A stretch of DNA of 64,000 nt from positions 124,001-188,000 of the forward strand of contig JALQPE010001688.1 in assembly GCA_030407315.1 (NCBI GenBank). The letters are read 5' to 3'. The notes beneath the pieces are model-generated. The model was not told the origin of the DNA. It searched no databases and saw nothing but the letters and a program-made list of their open reading frames with translations. This document shows, in pieces, positions 1-11,400 of the stretch. Origin of the DNA: Asparagopsis taxiformis (Eukaryota; Rhodophyta; Florideophyceae; Bonnemaisoniales; Bonnemaisoniaceae). The first letter of the stretch is position 1. Each line of letters opens with the position of its first letter. A program made the translations under genes and the position numbers.

Positions 1-290
1 TGGGCTTGTGTGGCAATGTCGCGCAGGAGAGCTAATAGCTGACGCGGGCGGTCGTAGCTATAAATGGAAATGAAGAAATCGACGTGGTTGGATATGAGTT
101 GGGATTGGCGAGGCAGTTGATCGATGTGAGTGATGGAAGGGGTGAGAATGTGTGTGAGAAGGAGAAGGATGGTGAAGAATTGGAGGATATTGCATACAAG
201 TGGGACGGAGGCATACTTTGGAAAGAGACATGCTCTAACACGTCTGGGAATAATAGCGGCGAGTTTAATTTGGTTGCGACGCAAACGCAT
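1..290 (-). CDS. Partial hypothetical protein running off the left edge
   Basis: A minus-strand frame is open from an upstream stop near 440 down to base 1 without interruption. The first in-frame Met is at 290 and gives a fragment of about 96 residues starting MRLRRNQIKLAAII and reaching the window edge in a segment DRPRQLLALLRDIATQ. Codons favour C in the third position like the neighbouring genes. It contains a hydrophobic stretch (FFTILLLLTHIL). I do not recognise the family. Two other frames over the same 400 bases are also open, partly because the DNA is pyrimidine-rich, so the coding call is uncertain. The Met may not be the true start, because an upstream exon is possible. Confidence 0.35.
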   Translation of the reverse strand, partial: MRLRRNQIKLAAIIPRRVRACLFPKYASVPLVCNILQFFTILLLLTHILTPSITHIDQLPRQSQLISNHVDFFISIYSYDRPRQLLALLRDIATQA

Positions 291-439
291 TGTGTGGATG
301 GCAAACTGGACGAGTTTGGGACAGACATGGGCTGTAGCATGTGCGTTTTGTACCAGCGGCAAGGATGCGATATGACAATAACGATGGGCGATGACGTAAA
401 TTTCAGTACAGTCGCACTTGGTTGGTTTCCATTCAATGG

Positions 440-1072
440 GTCATGTAATATAGTGATATTAGGGTTTCAATATATTTCGGTGCCTGATGCCGTGTGCACA
501 CACCAATGAAAAGGGGTACGTGTAATGCCCATCTGATCTGGACAGGCAGGACTTTGTACGTGGGCCCGTACAGAACCATTACTGACAGTAGGATAGATAT
601 ATGAATTAATTGTGTCGCGTTTCAATTGCTTGAATTGAATAGTGGAGAAGCGCAAAGGTGTCGGGCAACGACGAGGCCAAGTTGCACCAGTTGGCCAACG
701 ACAGCAATCACAGATTGGCAATGTTGCGCGGCATCGACCAGACCACTCAACGCGCAGCACAGCAGCTTGCAACGGGGCATGCGACAACATGGCATTGCAC
801 AATATTGCAGATATTTTCCGTTGCACAAATGTGTTATTCGCCGCACGCGATATCATTGGTTGGTTTTCGTTGCGCCACCACATGTCATACCCTTCATCGG
901 CCGATGCATGTGCTCTTCAACATGCGCCATCTCATAGAGTTGGCCACCGCCGGGTGACAACTACCGTAAGAAACCTCGCATCTCGCGTCGTCGACCGCAT
1001 CATCACTCATTCACCACCCTCCCAGCAGCAGCAGCAACAGCCGCCGCCGTCCCACGTCCAGATCAACTCGTC
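440..1072. other. Intergenic region upstream of the oxidoreductase
   Basis: No convincing gene. Several short overlapping frames occur on both strands without recognisable content. The last 55 bases before the ATG at 1073 are C-rich with a short CAG run (1026-1038). No TATA box was seen. It presumably holds the promoters of the left-edge minus-strand gene and of the oxidoreductase. Confidence 0.5.
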
Positions 1073-2212
1073 ATGAATTGTCCAGCATTCTCCACCACCT
1101 TCTGCGCCCCCGCCGCGCCCCTCGCCTCGACCTTTGTCTCGCCCGACTCCCTCTCCGTCGTCCCCGCGCGTCGTCCCGCAAAATTCACCGCCTCCGCCGC
1201 AGTTGGTATCGGTGTCATCGGCTGCGGCCGCATCGGTAGAGTCCACTCCAGCGCCATTGCCGCTATTCAAAACGCCCGTCTCGTCACCGTTGCTGATCCC
1301 TTTGAAAAGTTTGGCCGCTCCGCCGCAGATGAATTCAACACCGTCTGGACCCCGGACTGGACTGATATGCTTAAAAATGATGACATTCAGGGAATTGTCA
1401 TTGGCTCCCCAACCCCGTTCCATGCCGAGCAAATTATCAAGACCGCAGAAGCTGGTAAGGACATCTTCTGTGAGAAACCAATTTCCAACGACCTCGCCGT
1501 CATTGACAAGTGCCTCGACGCTGTCAAGGCCAACAACGTTCGACTACTCGTCGGCTTTCAGCGCCGTTTCGACTCCAATTTTCAAAAGGTTCGTGACCAG
1601 GTCGCTTCTGGCGCAATTGGTCAAGTTCGAATGTTCCATATCGTCTCACGCGACCCCAGTCCCCCACCAGCAGAATATCTCGCCCAGTCGGGCGGCATTT
1701 TCCTCGACATGACCTCCCACGATTGGGACATTGCACGCTTTGTCACCGGTGCAGAAATTGAATCCGTCTACGTCACCGGTGCTGCCTTCGAGGGCCCTGC
1801 CCAGGAGGCAAATGACCTGGACACCGTCATTACAGTTTTGAAGATGTCCGACGGCAGTTTTGGCACCATCGATAACTCGCGACGCTGTGGTTACGGATAT
1901 GATCAACGTGTAGAAGTATTTGGGAGCAAGGGCGCCATCAACAGCTCCAACAAGTCACCTGATACAGTGCTTGTCAGTAATGAACAAGGAATCGGCGCCG
2001 GCTTACCCTACTCCTTTTTCATGGACAGGTATGCTGATGCCTACACTGATATTATGACCGCCTTCGTTGATATGATCAAGAATGATACCCCTGCACCCGT
2101 TTCAGGATTAGATGGTAGAGCTTCCATTGTTGCAGCCATGGCCGCTGCAAAATCGTTTGCCGAATCACGAAGAGTCCGCCTGGAGGAATGTGACCTTGTC
2201 CAAGTCATGTAG
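1073..2212 (+). CDS. Gfo/Idh/MocA oxidoreductase, myo-inositol 2-dehydrogenase-like
   Basis: 379 residues. Residues 1 to about 43 are rich in Ala, Ser, Pro and Thr with few acidic residues and look like an organelle-targeting presequence. The mature part begins with a Rossmann dinucleotide motif (GVIGCGRIGRVH, about residues 47-58). The family signature EKP lies at 134-136, where the Lys is catalytic in relatives, and an H-D pair of the SHDWD type at 216-217 matches inositol dehydrogenases. The length after the presequence (about 335) fits bacterial-type inositol 2-dehydrogenase, which oxidises myo-inositol with NAD to scyllo-inosose. Other sugar or polyol substrates are possible in this superfamily. 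The gene has a single exon and no introns. The start is the first Met of the frame. Plastid or mitochondrial location is inferred from the presequence only. Confidence 0.85.
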   Translation: MNCPAFSTTFCAPAAPLASTFVSPDSLSVVPARRPAKFTASAAVGIGVIGCGRIGRVHSSAIAAIQNARLVTVADPFEKFGRSAADEFNTVWTPDWTDMLKNDDIQGIVIGSPTPFHAEQIIKTAEAGKDIFCEKPISNDLAVIDKCLDAVKANNVRLLVGFQRRFDSNFQKVRDQVASGAIGQVRMFHIVSRDPSPPPAEYLAQSGGIFLDMTSHDWDIARFVTGAEIESVYVTGAAFEGPAQEANDLDTVITVLKMSDGSFGTIDNSRRCGYGYDQRVEVFGSKGAINSSNKSPDTVLVSNEQGIGAGLPYSFFMDRYADAYTDIMTAFVDMIKNDTPAPVSGLDGRASIVAAMAAAKSFAESRRVRLEECDLVQVM

Positions 2213-2953
2213 GTCCAGGATGACATAAAGTAAAGCTGCCGAGTACTGTCTATCATGATGTGAGTATATTGCTAGTGAACAATTCCTTACTACTGTAGTA
2301 GGAGTGGAACCACAGTGAATCCAAATTTACCCTGAAACCCGTTCATGGTAGCAGTAGCTGTGTGCCAGCCTTACAGACTCTGCTGATGAACGTGTGGTCA
2401 GTGACGACACGCCCAGGTATTGGGACACCGAACGATTTTGTGACCACTCACATCGGCCTTTCCCGACATACCAGAAAACCTCTGCCACACAATTTCCTTC
2501 TTCAGACGGTAAGATAATTCCCCAGGGCCATGGGAATACACGTCTAGAACGTAGTGATGCAAATATTATAAAACGGCTACCGTTTGTAACTCACTACATC
2601 ATAGTGTTTTTGTACAAGACAGAACCACAAGCACTTTGACAACACGCCTCCAGGACCGGATATAAACCCAATCTCATCATGGGAACATATCGAAAAGAAA
2701 GGGAAGCCGTTAAGCGGTGTAAGTATCGTTTGCACCTTGGGAATACATGAGGGAAACCGCTTCGGTTATCAAACGCTATTCACCGGGGACCGCAAAGTAC
2801 ATACGTACCTTGTAAGCTAATGGTGATATTGAAAGAGTTTAAAACAGTAATGGTGTAAGAAATGTACATCTAGTTTGAGGCATGCTTATGGCACAGTTTC
2901 AAGCCTCAACTCATCAGTTCAAAGCAGCAAGGCAATAGTTCGTGGAGGAAAGC
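2213..2953. other. Intergenic region, one TATA-like site
   Basis: No supported gene. TACTGTA occurs at 2291, 80 bases after the preceding stop. A TATAAA lies near 2671 and is followed by a short Met frame that meets a GTAAGT donor-like site at about 2719; I could not continue it into a sensible second exon. Confidence 0.4.
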
Positions 2954-3375
2954 ATGAACTTGTCACAACATCCGCTGGTTTTTCGCTGCACGAGACGTTC
3001 AATCATGAAAATTTCGCGCTTGATCGAAGACAGTTTTAAGCGAAAGGGGCTACGCATGGAAGTGAGAAACAACTGAGACGATTAGTTCAAAAGAAATAAG
3101 AGCTTTTGTGGCGGAGAGCGAGGACTTGTGCTGGCTTACCAAAATGTTTTTGCCCGAAGTGGCAGAAAACATAGATGTTCCATGCATCGAAGTTCTAGAT
3201 AAGCAGAGATCGGTCATCGGCAGATGTAAGTAAATTAAAACATAGTCACTTTAAGCGTGTTCGGGAAGAACGTACCATTAGATGAGCGTCTGGTCCAACG
3301 AAAAACTCGACAGATGTTGATATCATTTATCTCAACGGATGCCCCACTAATGAAAAAATGAACTGGAGTGAGTGA
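2954..3375 (+). CDS. Possible small multi-exon gene with an interrupted frame
   Basis: Three coding-like pieces lie in a row. The first starts at the ATG at 2954 and is open to a stop at 3074-3076 (MNLSQHPLVFRC..., ending KRKGLRMEV). The second is in another frame, open from 3066 to 3225, and contains EIRAFVAESEDLCW and NIDVPCIEVLDKQRS. A GTAAGT donor at 3226 and a CAG acceptor at 3311-3313 define an 88-nt intron, after which the frame continues to a stop at 3373-3375. Moving from piece one to piece two needs a +1 shift. The layout faintly resembles the L7Ae/L30e RNA-binding fold, but key motifs are missing and I do not claim the family. It could be a real gene with a base error, a decayed gene or chance. 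Confidence 0.22.
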
Positions 3376-4139
3376 ATGAGGAATGAGCCATGTTGTTCCG
3401 AGGTGTGGGAAAGTGCGACAGAAGGCGGAGTCGATGAGAGACGAGAGGATGGCTTTAAAAGCAGTGAGATGGAAGTATTCTAGAAGGAAATTGGTGGGTG
3501 AGAGGCGCTACACTGTGTATAAGGTGTCCTGTGGTCAATATTGGAGTTATAGGGCGTATATGCAAAGAGTGGTGGAATGATCGTAGATCTACACGGGGAC
3601 GTACAAACGGTTTGTTTGACGATCAGTTGCTTGACCGATTTGGAATTGGATTGCAAGGAAAGTCCCGCAGACCACCGACAAGATTGAGTGCACATGGGGA
3701 AGTATTGGACGGAGGAAATATGGTTGGTGTGATCGCAATGCTTCGCTTCCTGCTTAAGGATACCGCCGCCGGCGAACTGCGCGCACTTGCACAGCGATCA
3801 GGAGACAGAGATACTATATCATGGCAATGTCAATATGTGGCAATGGACATTTTCCATCGCCCACTCAACAGGCGGTGATTGTCAGCCACAAAAAAAGAAT
3901 CTGACAGCGAGTGAAGCAATGGGATTACATTAATTAACCACGATATATTGATAAAAATATTATTAAACATAATTTTCATTCATATCTTTTTCTCCCAATA
4001 TGGGTGCCTCTCAGCAATTTAATTGGTAAATCTCTAATCCAATCACATACACACAGCTGTTCTTCCATTCCTGTTGCACGCGCATCTCCCTTGCTGCCGC
4101 CGATCTTCTGCCCGGCGATCGAGTCACAGCCATTCCATC
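3376..4139. other. Intergenic region upstream of trpB
   Basis: A 126-codon plus-strand frame at 3498-3878 has no recognisable motif and is not called. The stretch 3890-4000 is AT-rich, with TTAATTAACC and a run of TATTGATAAAAATATT, and is the likely core promoter region of trpB. Confidence 0.4.
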
Positions 4140-5531
4140 ATGTCTTTTGCAGCCTTCGTCCCGAGCACCTTTCTCGGTCTCCAGACACGCAGTCTCAATG
4201 CCGCCATTCCAATCAATGTCTCTGCTGCGCCCACTCTCATCCCCCGCACCGCGGCCCCAACCATGGCCGCCGTAGATATCACCCAGCTCCGCGACACCGT
4301 CTTCAATGAAAACGTGCCAGATGAGCGCGGGCGCTTCGGTCGCTACGGCGGCCAGTACGTCCCCGAGACCCTCATGGGCTGTCTCGATGAATTGCAGCAC
4401 GGCTATCAGCAAGTTAAAAACGATCCGTCCTTCAAAGCTGAGCTTGACGCACTCCTCAAAGACTACGTCGGACGTGAAACTCCCTTGTATTTCGCAGAAC
4501 GTCTCACAGCTCGCTACGCCCGCCCGGACGGATCAGGCCCCCAGATTTACCTCAAGCGTGAAGATCTCAACCACACTGGCGCGCACAAAATCAATAATTC
4601 CCTGGCGCAGGTCCTCCTCGCTAAACGTCTCGGAAAGACTAGAATTATTGCAGAAACAGGTGCCGGCCAGCATGGCGTCGCTACAGCAACCGTTTGCGCT
4701 CGATTTGGACTCCAGTGCATCGTGTACATGGGCGAAAAGGACATGGAGCGCCAGGCATTGAACGTTTTCCGCATGCGTCTTCTTGGCGCAGAGGTACGTC
4801 CAGTTACGTTCGGATCAGGAACTCTCACCAATGCTCTTTCAGCTGCTATTCGTGATTGGGTCACCTATCCGCAGGAGACCCACTACATTGTCGGCAGTGT
4901 GGCCGGTCCCCACCCATACCCGATGATCGTCCGTGACTTCCATTCAGTCATCGGTGAGGAGGTTAGACATCAAGCTTTGGAAAAATGGGGCGGTAAGCCT
5001 GACATCCTCGTGGCTTGCGTTGGTGGCGGGTCCAATGCAATGGGCTTGTTCCATACGTGGAAGGGTGATGAATCCGTCCGTCTCATTGGCGTCGAGGCGG
5101 CTGGTAAAGGACTCAGTACTGAGGAGCATGCTGCCACTTTGAGCAAGGGCACACTGGGTGTTTTGCATGGTGCAATGAGTTATCAGTTGCAGGATGAGCA
5201 TGGTATGCCTTCTGAAGCTCACTCGATATCTGCAGGGCTCGACTATCCTGGTATTGGACCAGAACATAGTTTTCTGTTTGATACGAAGAGAGCTGAATAC
5301 TATAGTGTAACGGACGATGAAGCGCTAGATGCGTTCAAATTGTTGAGTCGCATTGAGGGAATCATCCCTGCTCTCGAGACATCGCATGCGATTGCCTACT
5401 TGGAGAAGTTGTGCCCTACTCTTGACGGATCCCCGAAGATTGTGCTCAATTGTTCTGGGAGAGGTGATAAGGACGTTACGTCTGTGATGAGTTACCTTGA
5501 AGAGCGTAAGGACCCGGATATGGGCTTCTAG
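4140..5531 (+). CDS. trpB: Tryptophan synthase beta chain, plastid-targeted
   Basis: 463 residues from the Met at 4140. This start is preferred to an in-frame Met 22 codons upstream because it begins with [14 protein letters not shown], a red-algal style plastid transit peptide with the A-F-V motif. The mature enzyme begins near residue 45-60 and joins indole and serine to make tryptophan using pyridoxal phosphate. The PLP lysine lies in HTGAHKINN (Lys150). The catalytic Glu motif is AETGAGQHG, the phosphate-binding loop is [10 protein letters not shown], and the Ser of [10 protein letters not shown] sits where family members contact the PLP ring nitrogen. All key residues are present and the length matches the roughly 400-residue enzyme plus presequence. 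Single exon. It converges with the CPP1-like gene 113 bases away. Confidence 0.97.
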   Translation: MSFAAFVPSTFLGLQTRSLNAAIPINVSAAPTLIPRTAAPTMAAVDITQLRDTVFNENVPDERGRFGRYGGQYVPETLMGCLDELQHGYQQVKNDPSFKAELDALLKDYVGRETPLYFAERLTARYARPDGSGPQIYLKREDLNHTGAHKINNSLAQVLLAKRLGKTRIIAETGAGQHGVATATVCARFGLQCIVYMGEKDMERQALNVFRMRLLGAEVRPVTFGSGTLTNALSAAIRDWVTYPQETHYIVGSVAGPHPYPMIVRDFHSVIGEEVRHQALEKWGGKPDILVACVGGGSNAMGLFHTWKGDESVRLIGVEAAGKGLSTEEHAATLSKGTLGVLHGAMSYQLQDEHGMPSEAHSISAGLDYPGIGPEHSFLFDTKRAEYYSVTDDEALDAFKLLSRIEGIIPALETSHAIAYLEKLCPTLDGSPKIVLNCSGRGDKDVTSVMSYLEERKDPDMGF

Positions 5532-5644
5532 ACAGAGTGGAAACGTATTATAAAGCTTTTGTTGGCGATCAAGTTGCTCAATATTCAGTATGATTCAGTC
5601 AAGATTTCTTTATTTCCAAGCGATCTTACTCTTCGACAGTCCAT

Positions 5645-6499
5645 CTAATAGAGGTCATTAGGATCTTGTGCCATGAAGAATAGGCAAGAGAACCATAAAC
5701 CAATAACTACAGCTGCATTCACAAAAGTGTCAGGTGGACACCACAACGGGAGCGACAAGTAGATCATGTACAGTTGCGCAAGACCGAAGAATACAGCAGC
5801 AACTGAAAGATTAATAATGAGCGTCTTCAGAACAATGCGATGCTTAACAGGATGCACTTCACCGATACCACCATACTCATCTCGCGCTGGTTCCGGTAGT
5901 CCACGATTGTACAAGAAACCAGCTGCAGCAATGAAGGCCATAGCCATACATGAGCCAGCAAGCGTCGGAGTAACAAAGCCAAGTACAACAAATATACCCA
6001 TTATAATTGCTGTGCGTCTGATATATTTACGATCGGGTAGCTTGATGATTCCTTCGGCCCAAGTCGGTACAACGAAGCGCTTCTTCGGCTTGGGCTTGAG
6101 GTCGTATGGTGATTCCTTAATTTTGGGCATAAGTGAGCCGGACATCCTCTGCTGCAACTTGTCCTCGAAAATTTTGTCTTTATACACATCGAGCATCATC
6201 AGTTTCTTGCGGTCGTCTGCGTACTTTATGCTGAGGCGTTTCACGGCTGCGTCGACATCTTCGTAGGTGGCGTCCTCTGCGACACCCAACGCACGATAAG
6301 GATTTGGGCCTGATGATTCGGTTTTTGTGTTCTTCTTCGCCGATTTGTTGCCAAAGCCGAAAAGCATGCTAGGCGTTCGCATCTTGGGCTGCGACGCGGC
6401 CTTTGACAATTTTCGTACGGGGCAGCCAACAAATTCAGATGAGAGACCAGTTCGCGTGCCGGACAGAGTCAACGCGGTGGGAAGGTTGACGAAGGCCAT
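5645..6499 (-). CDS. CPP1: CPP1-like J-domain-related plastid membrane protein (DUF3353)
   Basis: 284 residues. Residues 1 to about 60 form a transit peptide beginning MAFVNLPTALTLSG. Residues of about 65-115 (NPYRALGVAEDATYEDVDAA, then VYKDKIFEDKLQQRMSG) are the J-like domain of the DUF3353/CPP1 family, which lacks the HPD triplet of true J proteins. About four hydrophobic segments follow. In plants CPP1 is a chaperone-like protein that stabilises protochlorophyllide oxidoreductase in plastid membranes; cyanobacterial relatives also exist. A role in chlorophyll synthesis or plastid membrane biogenesis is inferred from family membership. Single exon. It shares a divergent promoter region of about 490 bases with RRP9. 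Confidence 0.85.
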   Translation of the reverse strand: MAFVNLPTALTLSGTRTGLSSEFVGCPVRKLSKAASQPKMRTPSMLFGFGNKSAKKNTKTESSGPNPYRALGVAEDATYEDVDAAVKRLSIKYADDRKKLMMLDVYKDKIFEDKLQQRMSGSLMPKIKESPYDLKPKPKKRFVVPTWAEGIIKLPDRKYIRRTAIIMGIFVVLGFVTPTLAGSCMAMAFIAAAGFLYNRGLPEPARDEYGGIGEVHPVKHRIVLKTLIINLSVAAVFFGLAQLYMIYLSLPLWCPPDTFVNAAVVIGLWFSCLFFMAQDPNDLY

Positions 6500-6989
6500 G
6501 ACGAATAAGATGTAATTGCGGACCGACGCCTTGCGATAATCTAAGATGTGTTGGAAATGGGCAGATTCGAAATTTCCGTGTCTGGATAGTTCTCGTTTCT
6601 ACTGTTGGATCGCTTCGTGTCGGAGAACTCGCAACGCTGAGTGGTTGCGCGTTGCAGAATCTGTCCGGACGGTGAAGACTGGTACCTATCTCCTGGTATG
6701 AGCTCCCTACCAGGTGAACTATTGATATCATACTTGGCAGTTGCGCTTTAATTCTTTCAAAGTTTAATTAAATTTTTGGAGCTTGGCCAGCAGTTGAATT
6801 TCTAGTATATTTCTGGAAACTATCTTTCGCCACCGGCAGATTCTGTAGAAGTTTGATGGCGGCGGCGGCCTTTTCGCAAATGTTTATTCGTCCAGACTTT
6901 AGTCGATTGCGTTGATACCAACAAAACGTAGGCAATTCTCAACCTCGCTCTAAGTAAAAAGGCAAGAATCTACGATCAATTCCAACAAA
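6500..6989. promoter_or_regulatory. Divergent promoter region between CPP1-like and RRP9
   Basis: 490 bases between two divergent start codons. It is AT-rich around 6740-6810 (TTTAATTAAATTTTTGG). No clear TATA box or palindrome was identified. Confidence 0.45.
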
Positions 6990-8396
6990 ATGGTGGGTTT
7001 GACAAAGAAACGAAGAAGAACAGAAGTGGAACAGAACGGGTCGACTTCTAAGCGCAAACCAGAAGCAGATGTTGAAGATGAGGATATTGATTCTGATGAT
7101 GCAGGAAGCATAGCGGATAATGAGTCAGAGTCTGTTTCAGCTTCTGATAAATCCGAGATTGAACCAGAAATACCAAATGAGACAACAGAGGAGAGAAGGC
7201 TGCGATTGGCACGAGCGTATCTTCGACATGTAGGCGTTGATGAAGATGCAGCACATACCGATGAGGAAGATGATGATGTCGATACTGCAGAAAACGATCG
7301 CGCAAACGTAATTCTTCGTGAAAAGGCCATGCATCAGACTGGAAGAACGACGACGCATATTGCGGACGATTTTGCAGTTAACTTATCTCAGGCTACAATT
7401 CGGTCATGTAATAAGGGCCATATTCTACCACCGACTTGTATTGCACTTGCCAAGGGCTCTGAATCGACTGCTGCGTCGGGTGGGAAAGATTCGCGCGTTA
7501 TCATTTGGGATGTAGAGACTGGTGCAAAGAAGTTTGTGTTCAAACCAACTGTAGACAAAAAGTCTAAAAGGAATCCGGCTAAGGCTAATGGTCACATTGG
7601 AAATATCCTAAGTGTAGCTATTACTGATGATGCCAATCTTGTTGCATCAGGCGGTGACGACAGTCTCATTCGAGTCTGGGATACTAGAATGGGAAAGCTT
7701 GTTGATAGTTTGTCTGGACATAGGGGTTCGGTCCATGGGCTCGCTTTCCGTAGCGCATCGCGTCAACTCTTCTCTGCCTCTAAAGACCGCACGGTAAAAG
7801 TATGGGATATGAATGACATGGCCTACGTCGAGACGCTGTTTGGACATGGTGGAGAAATTAATAGCATCGATTCTTTGTCGAAGGAGAGAGCGTTGTCATG
7901 TGGCCGTGATGGAACGCTCAGGCTGTACAAGGTCCTAGAAGGTTCTCAGTTGGTATTCCGAAGAGCTCAAACAATGTCGATCGATGCTGTCGCAATGGTG
8001 AATGAGCAGCGATTTTTGTCTGGTGGTGACGATGGCGCAGTTTGCCTTTGGCAGATGAGCAAGAAGAAACCAACTGCTGTTGCAGAGAATGCTCATGGGG
8101 CAACACTAGGTTGCGAAACATGGATTTCATCTGTAGCAGCGTTTCGGAATACAGATCTGGGAATATCCGGAGGAGGGGACGGTTGTATGCGGTTCTGGAA
8201 GTGCGAAGATGTTCCTAAACTAGTCTCAGTTGGACATATAGATATCGGCCCAGGGTTCGTGAATGGAATTGCTGTGGGAGAGGGTCGAAATATCTTGGCT
8301 GCGGCTGTGGGAACGGAGCATCGGTTTGGAAGGTGGACACGGATTAGCGGAGCCAAGAACAGTGTGAAATTTATTTCTTTGGCGAAGTCAAGATGA
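6990..8396 (+). CDS. RRP9: U3 snoRNP WD40 protein RRP9 (U3-55K)
   Basis: 468 residues. A basic N-terminus (LTKKRRRTE) that could act as a nuclear signal is followed by an acidic stretch to about residue 105. The segment EERRLRLARAYLRHVGVDED with HIADDF shortly after is typical of RRP9/U3-55K and precedes a WD40 propeller of about seven blades. Visible blade ends include SRVIIWDVETG, LIRVWDTRMG and RTVKVWDMND. RRP9 binds the U3 snoRNA B/C motif and helps early 18S rRNA processing in the nucleolus. Length and architecture match the family. Single exon. It converges with SMC6, with 97 bases between the stops. Confidence 0.93.
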   Translation: MVGLTKKRRRTEVEQNGSTSKRKPEADVEDEDIDSDDAGSIADNESESVSASDKSEIEPEIPNETTEERRLRLARAYLRHVGVDEDAAHTDEEDDDVDTAENDRANVILREKAMHQTGRTTTHIADDFAVNLSQATIRSCNKGHILPPTCIALAKGSESTAASGGKDSRVIIWDVETGAKKFVFKPTVDKKSKRNPAKANGHIGNILSVAITDDANLVASGGDDSLIRVWDTRMGKLVDSLSGHRGSVHGLAFRSASRQLFSASKDRTVKVWDMNDMAYVETLFGHGGEINSIDSLSKERALSCGRDGTLRLYKVLEGSQLVFRRAQTMSIDAVAMVNEQRFLSGGDDGAVCLWQMSKKKPTAVAENAHGATLGCETWISSVAAFRNTDLGISGGGDGCMRFWKCEDVPKLVSVGHIDIGPGFVNGIAVGEGRNILAAAVGTEHRFGRWTRISGAKNSVKFISLAKSR

Positions 8397-8493
8397 GGAA
8401 GGATTCTAGCTTGTAAAACGTCACTGATGCAGGTCCTATTAGAGTTGATGAGCGCCTCAACTGGGCTCGTCCTAAAATTTTGACTTGAGCAGC

Positions 8494-11400
8494 TTAATGT
8501 TGGCTGACAGAATACTGATCAATGCGAGTCTGGCGCCCTCTACTTGATCCTTTCCGTGGCGCCTCCAATTTAACAATGCGCACGGCAGGACTGCTCTCAA
8601 CGTTCGGAAGCGACAACGGCGTAATGATGATAAACTGTCGATTGGACAAATACTGTGTACAAAAATCTATAATCGTCTTGAACGACGCACGCCTGTTCGC
8701 TTCATCTTGGAAGACATCAATCTCATCCATTACCCTGACGGGGTTTTGGCAAACTTCTGCAAGCGCCAACATAAATGCAAGAGTTGTGTAACTCCTTTCA
8801 CCACCACTTAAAGACCTTAGGTCTTTTGTTTCATACAGTTCTCCATCTCCTTTCCTATGGGAAGCCATCTTTGTAGTGATACACAACTGCTTCACACCGC
8901 CTTCTGATGTGAAAGTAATATTTCCACTATGCCCACGAGTGCCTAGGAACTGTCTGAAGTTAGACCGTACCATCTTCTTCAGGCTCTGATTCAATCTCTT
9001 TAGCATCTCTTGTCGATTTTCTATTCCGCGCCGTAAGGCCTTCTTATAGTAGATAATGCGATTATAAACCATTTGATTTTCTTGATCCTTCTTCTTCGCC
9101 CGCAGATAGCTCACTTCAATTTCCCTGGCTGTCAATCCTCCCCTTCGTTCTTGCTCAGTTTCTAGACGACGTTTCAACGTGGTGATTTCCCGCTTCAGCA
9201 TCTCAGATGGTGTTTCCTCCGGATTGATATCGTCTGGAACGTCCCCGAAAGCGCGTGCAGTCTCCATGAACTTGGTTACATCCAAAATCTTGGCATCTAA
9301 TGCCTGATGTGCTTGTTTGACAATGTTTGAACTTCTCTCACTCTCCTTCTTCAATTGTCTTTCCCTTGATGTAACTTTCCCTACATCATTCTGAATCTCT
9401 TTCAAAGCTTTGTGAGCTGCTGTCGTTGTAGTCTTCGCCTTACTAACAGATAATCTGGCTTCATTCGCACGTGCATCTAGGTCACCCATACTGGCTTCAA
9501 TCTTGCTCAGTTCAGATGTAGCAGTTGCTTTCTGAATAGATTGCTCTTCAATATTCTGCTCATGTGATTGAATTTCCAAGTCGAAAGAAGTAGAATCGAA
9601 TGCGTTTTCTGCACGGCTTAATTGATCATCAAGGTCTTCCTTGCGTCGAGTCATGTCTGCAATTTTTCTTTCCTCATCTCTGAGTTGCTGACGGAGAGAG
9701 TTTTCTGTTCTCTTCATTTCTTCAAACTTCCTATACAATTCATCACCTCTTCTCTTCGCATTGCGCATGTCTATCTCAAGGGCTTCTACTTCACGCTGAA
9801 GACCATCGACATAGGGCCTCATATCGGTTGTGAGATATTGAGAGGTGATGTGCCCATGAGCGGGCCGAAACGTATTCGAGCCATTTCGGGTATATGCCCT
9901 GTCACATTTCTTGTTCCAGACGACACTCAAGTTTGGGATTCGGCTCCAGCCTAGGCTAGTGATATCACCATTTCCTTCAAAGAGAACTACTTTCTCGATT
10001 TGACTTTGGTCAACTAAGGCATTGAAAACTGCATCGTGAAGAACATCGACCGTATCCAAAATTGTCCGATGTCCTTGCGCACGGACATCAGGAATACAGT
10101 CCATCCCGATGTTATACTGTTCTCTATCAAGACTTGCCACCAAGATTACAGGTTTATGGCCGTTTCGGGGTAAGTATCGCTCAATTAACCCTGCATCATG
10201 AACGTCGTGAACAATGAACATGTTCATTGTGGCCCGACCAAGAGCCTGTTCAATTGCAGGAGCCCATGTTTCATCTTTAAGTTTCACATATTGCGCAAGG
10301 GGGCCAATTGGCCTTCGGTGAAACCTATTCTCATGTCGACGGATATTTTCTATGAGTTGTGGGATACCAACTCCAAACCGCGATAAACTGTCGTTGTTCC
10401 GTAAAGAATTCATGGCGCGCATATGATTCCTACGTTTGTCCTCGTATTCTTGCGATAGCCTCTGAGAGTCACCCGTAATCGTACGCCTCTCTTCTTCCAA
10501 CGAGTATAGCGCCTCTTGTAGCGAGGTTAGCTCGTCGCGGCAAGTCTGGACCGCTGATTTCTTCTGGGTTACACTGTCCTCAATGTCTCGTATTTCCTGC
10601 AAAATTCGGGTCTTCTGCACTTGTCCAGCGAAATGCTGTTTACGCGCTTTCTCCCTCCTCGTCTCGGTAGAATGAATGCGCTCACGGTAGTCTGCTATGA
10701 GCGACTCAAACTCGTTAATCTTCCTCTTCTGTCGGTCACATTCGTACTCTGCAGTTTTCTTGTTTCTCTCAATTTCGCGGAATGCTTGGGAAGCGACACC
10801 CAATTGTTCAGTAGCGGTTGTGAGTTGAACGTTGTGCTCATCCATGCTTTTTCTCATATCAGCTAATTGTCGTGTTACTTTATCGAGGGCAACGCGGGCA
10901 CGCTCCGCATCGGGTTCGTATTCCTCACTGATCCGGACCTTGAGAGATTCTGCTAGTTGCTCGTGTTCCTGTACTACTGTCCAGGCGAAGCGGGTTTCGG
11001 CGTTACGGATGCGAGCATCGATATTGCTCATCTCTTGTGACTCTCGGTATGAAGCCTCAAGAGCTTCGAGCTTTTTCTGAGAAGTAGGGGCGGAGCGTTC
11101 AAAGTTCGCAAGTTTGGCCTCTACCACCCTTGTCACTTCTTTGGTATGAGAGAGCTCATTGTCCAGCGGAGCCAGCAGGGTTGCCTCACGATATAGCTTA
11201 TAATGTTGCGAGGGCTTTCCCTTGGCAAGAAACGCCTTACTTTTTGTCTGTGTGAGAATTGCGACAGGATTTTCGACCATGAAACCGAAGTGGTCCACAA
11301 CGAGGCCAAGCTCCTTATTGTGGGTGTGTGGCTTCTCTATAGGGATAGCTCTATTGTTTCTTCCTGCCTTCATGGTAACGGAGCTACTCTTCCCTCTGAA

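Noticed and set aside
3062..3085. 24-nt micro-intron GTGAG..TAG in the small gene near 3 kb
   Set aside because: Too short for splicing when other introns here are 70-126 nt, and removing 24 bases does not change the frame.
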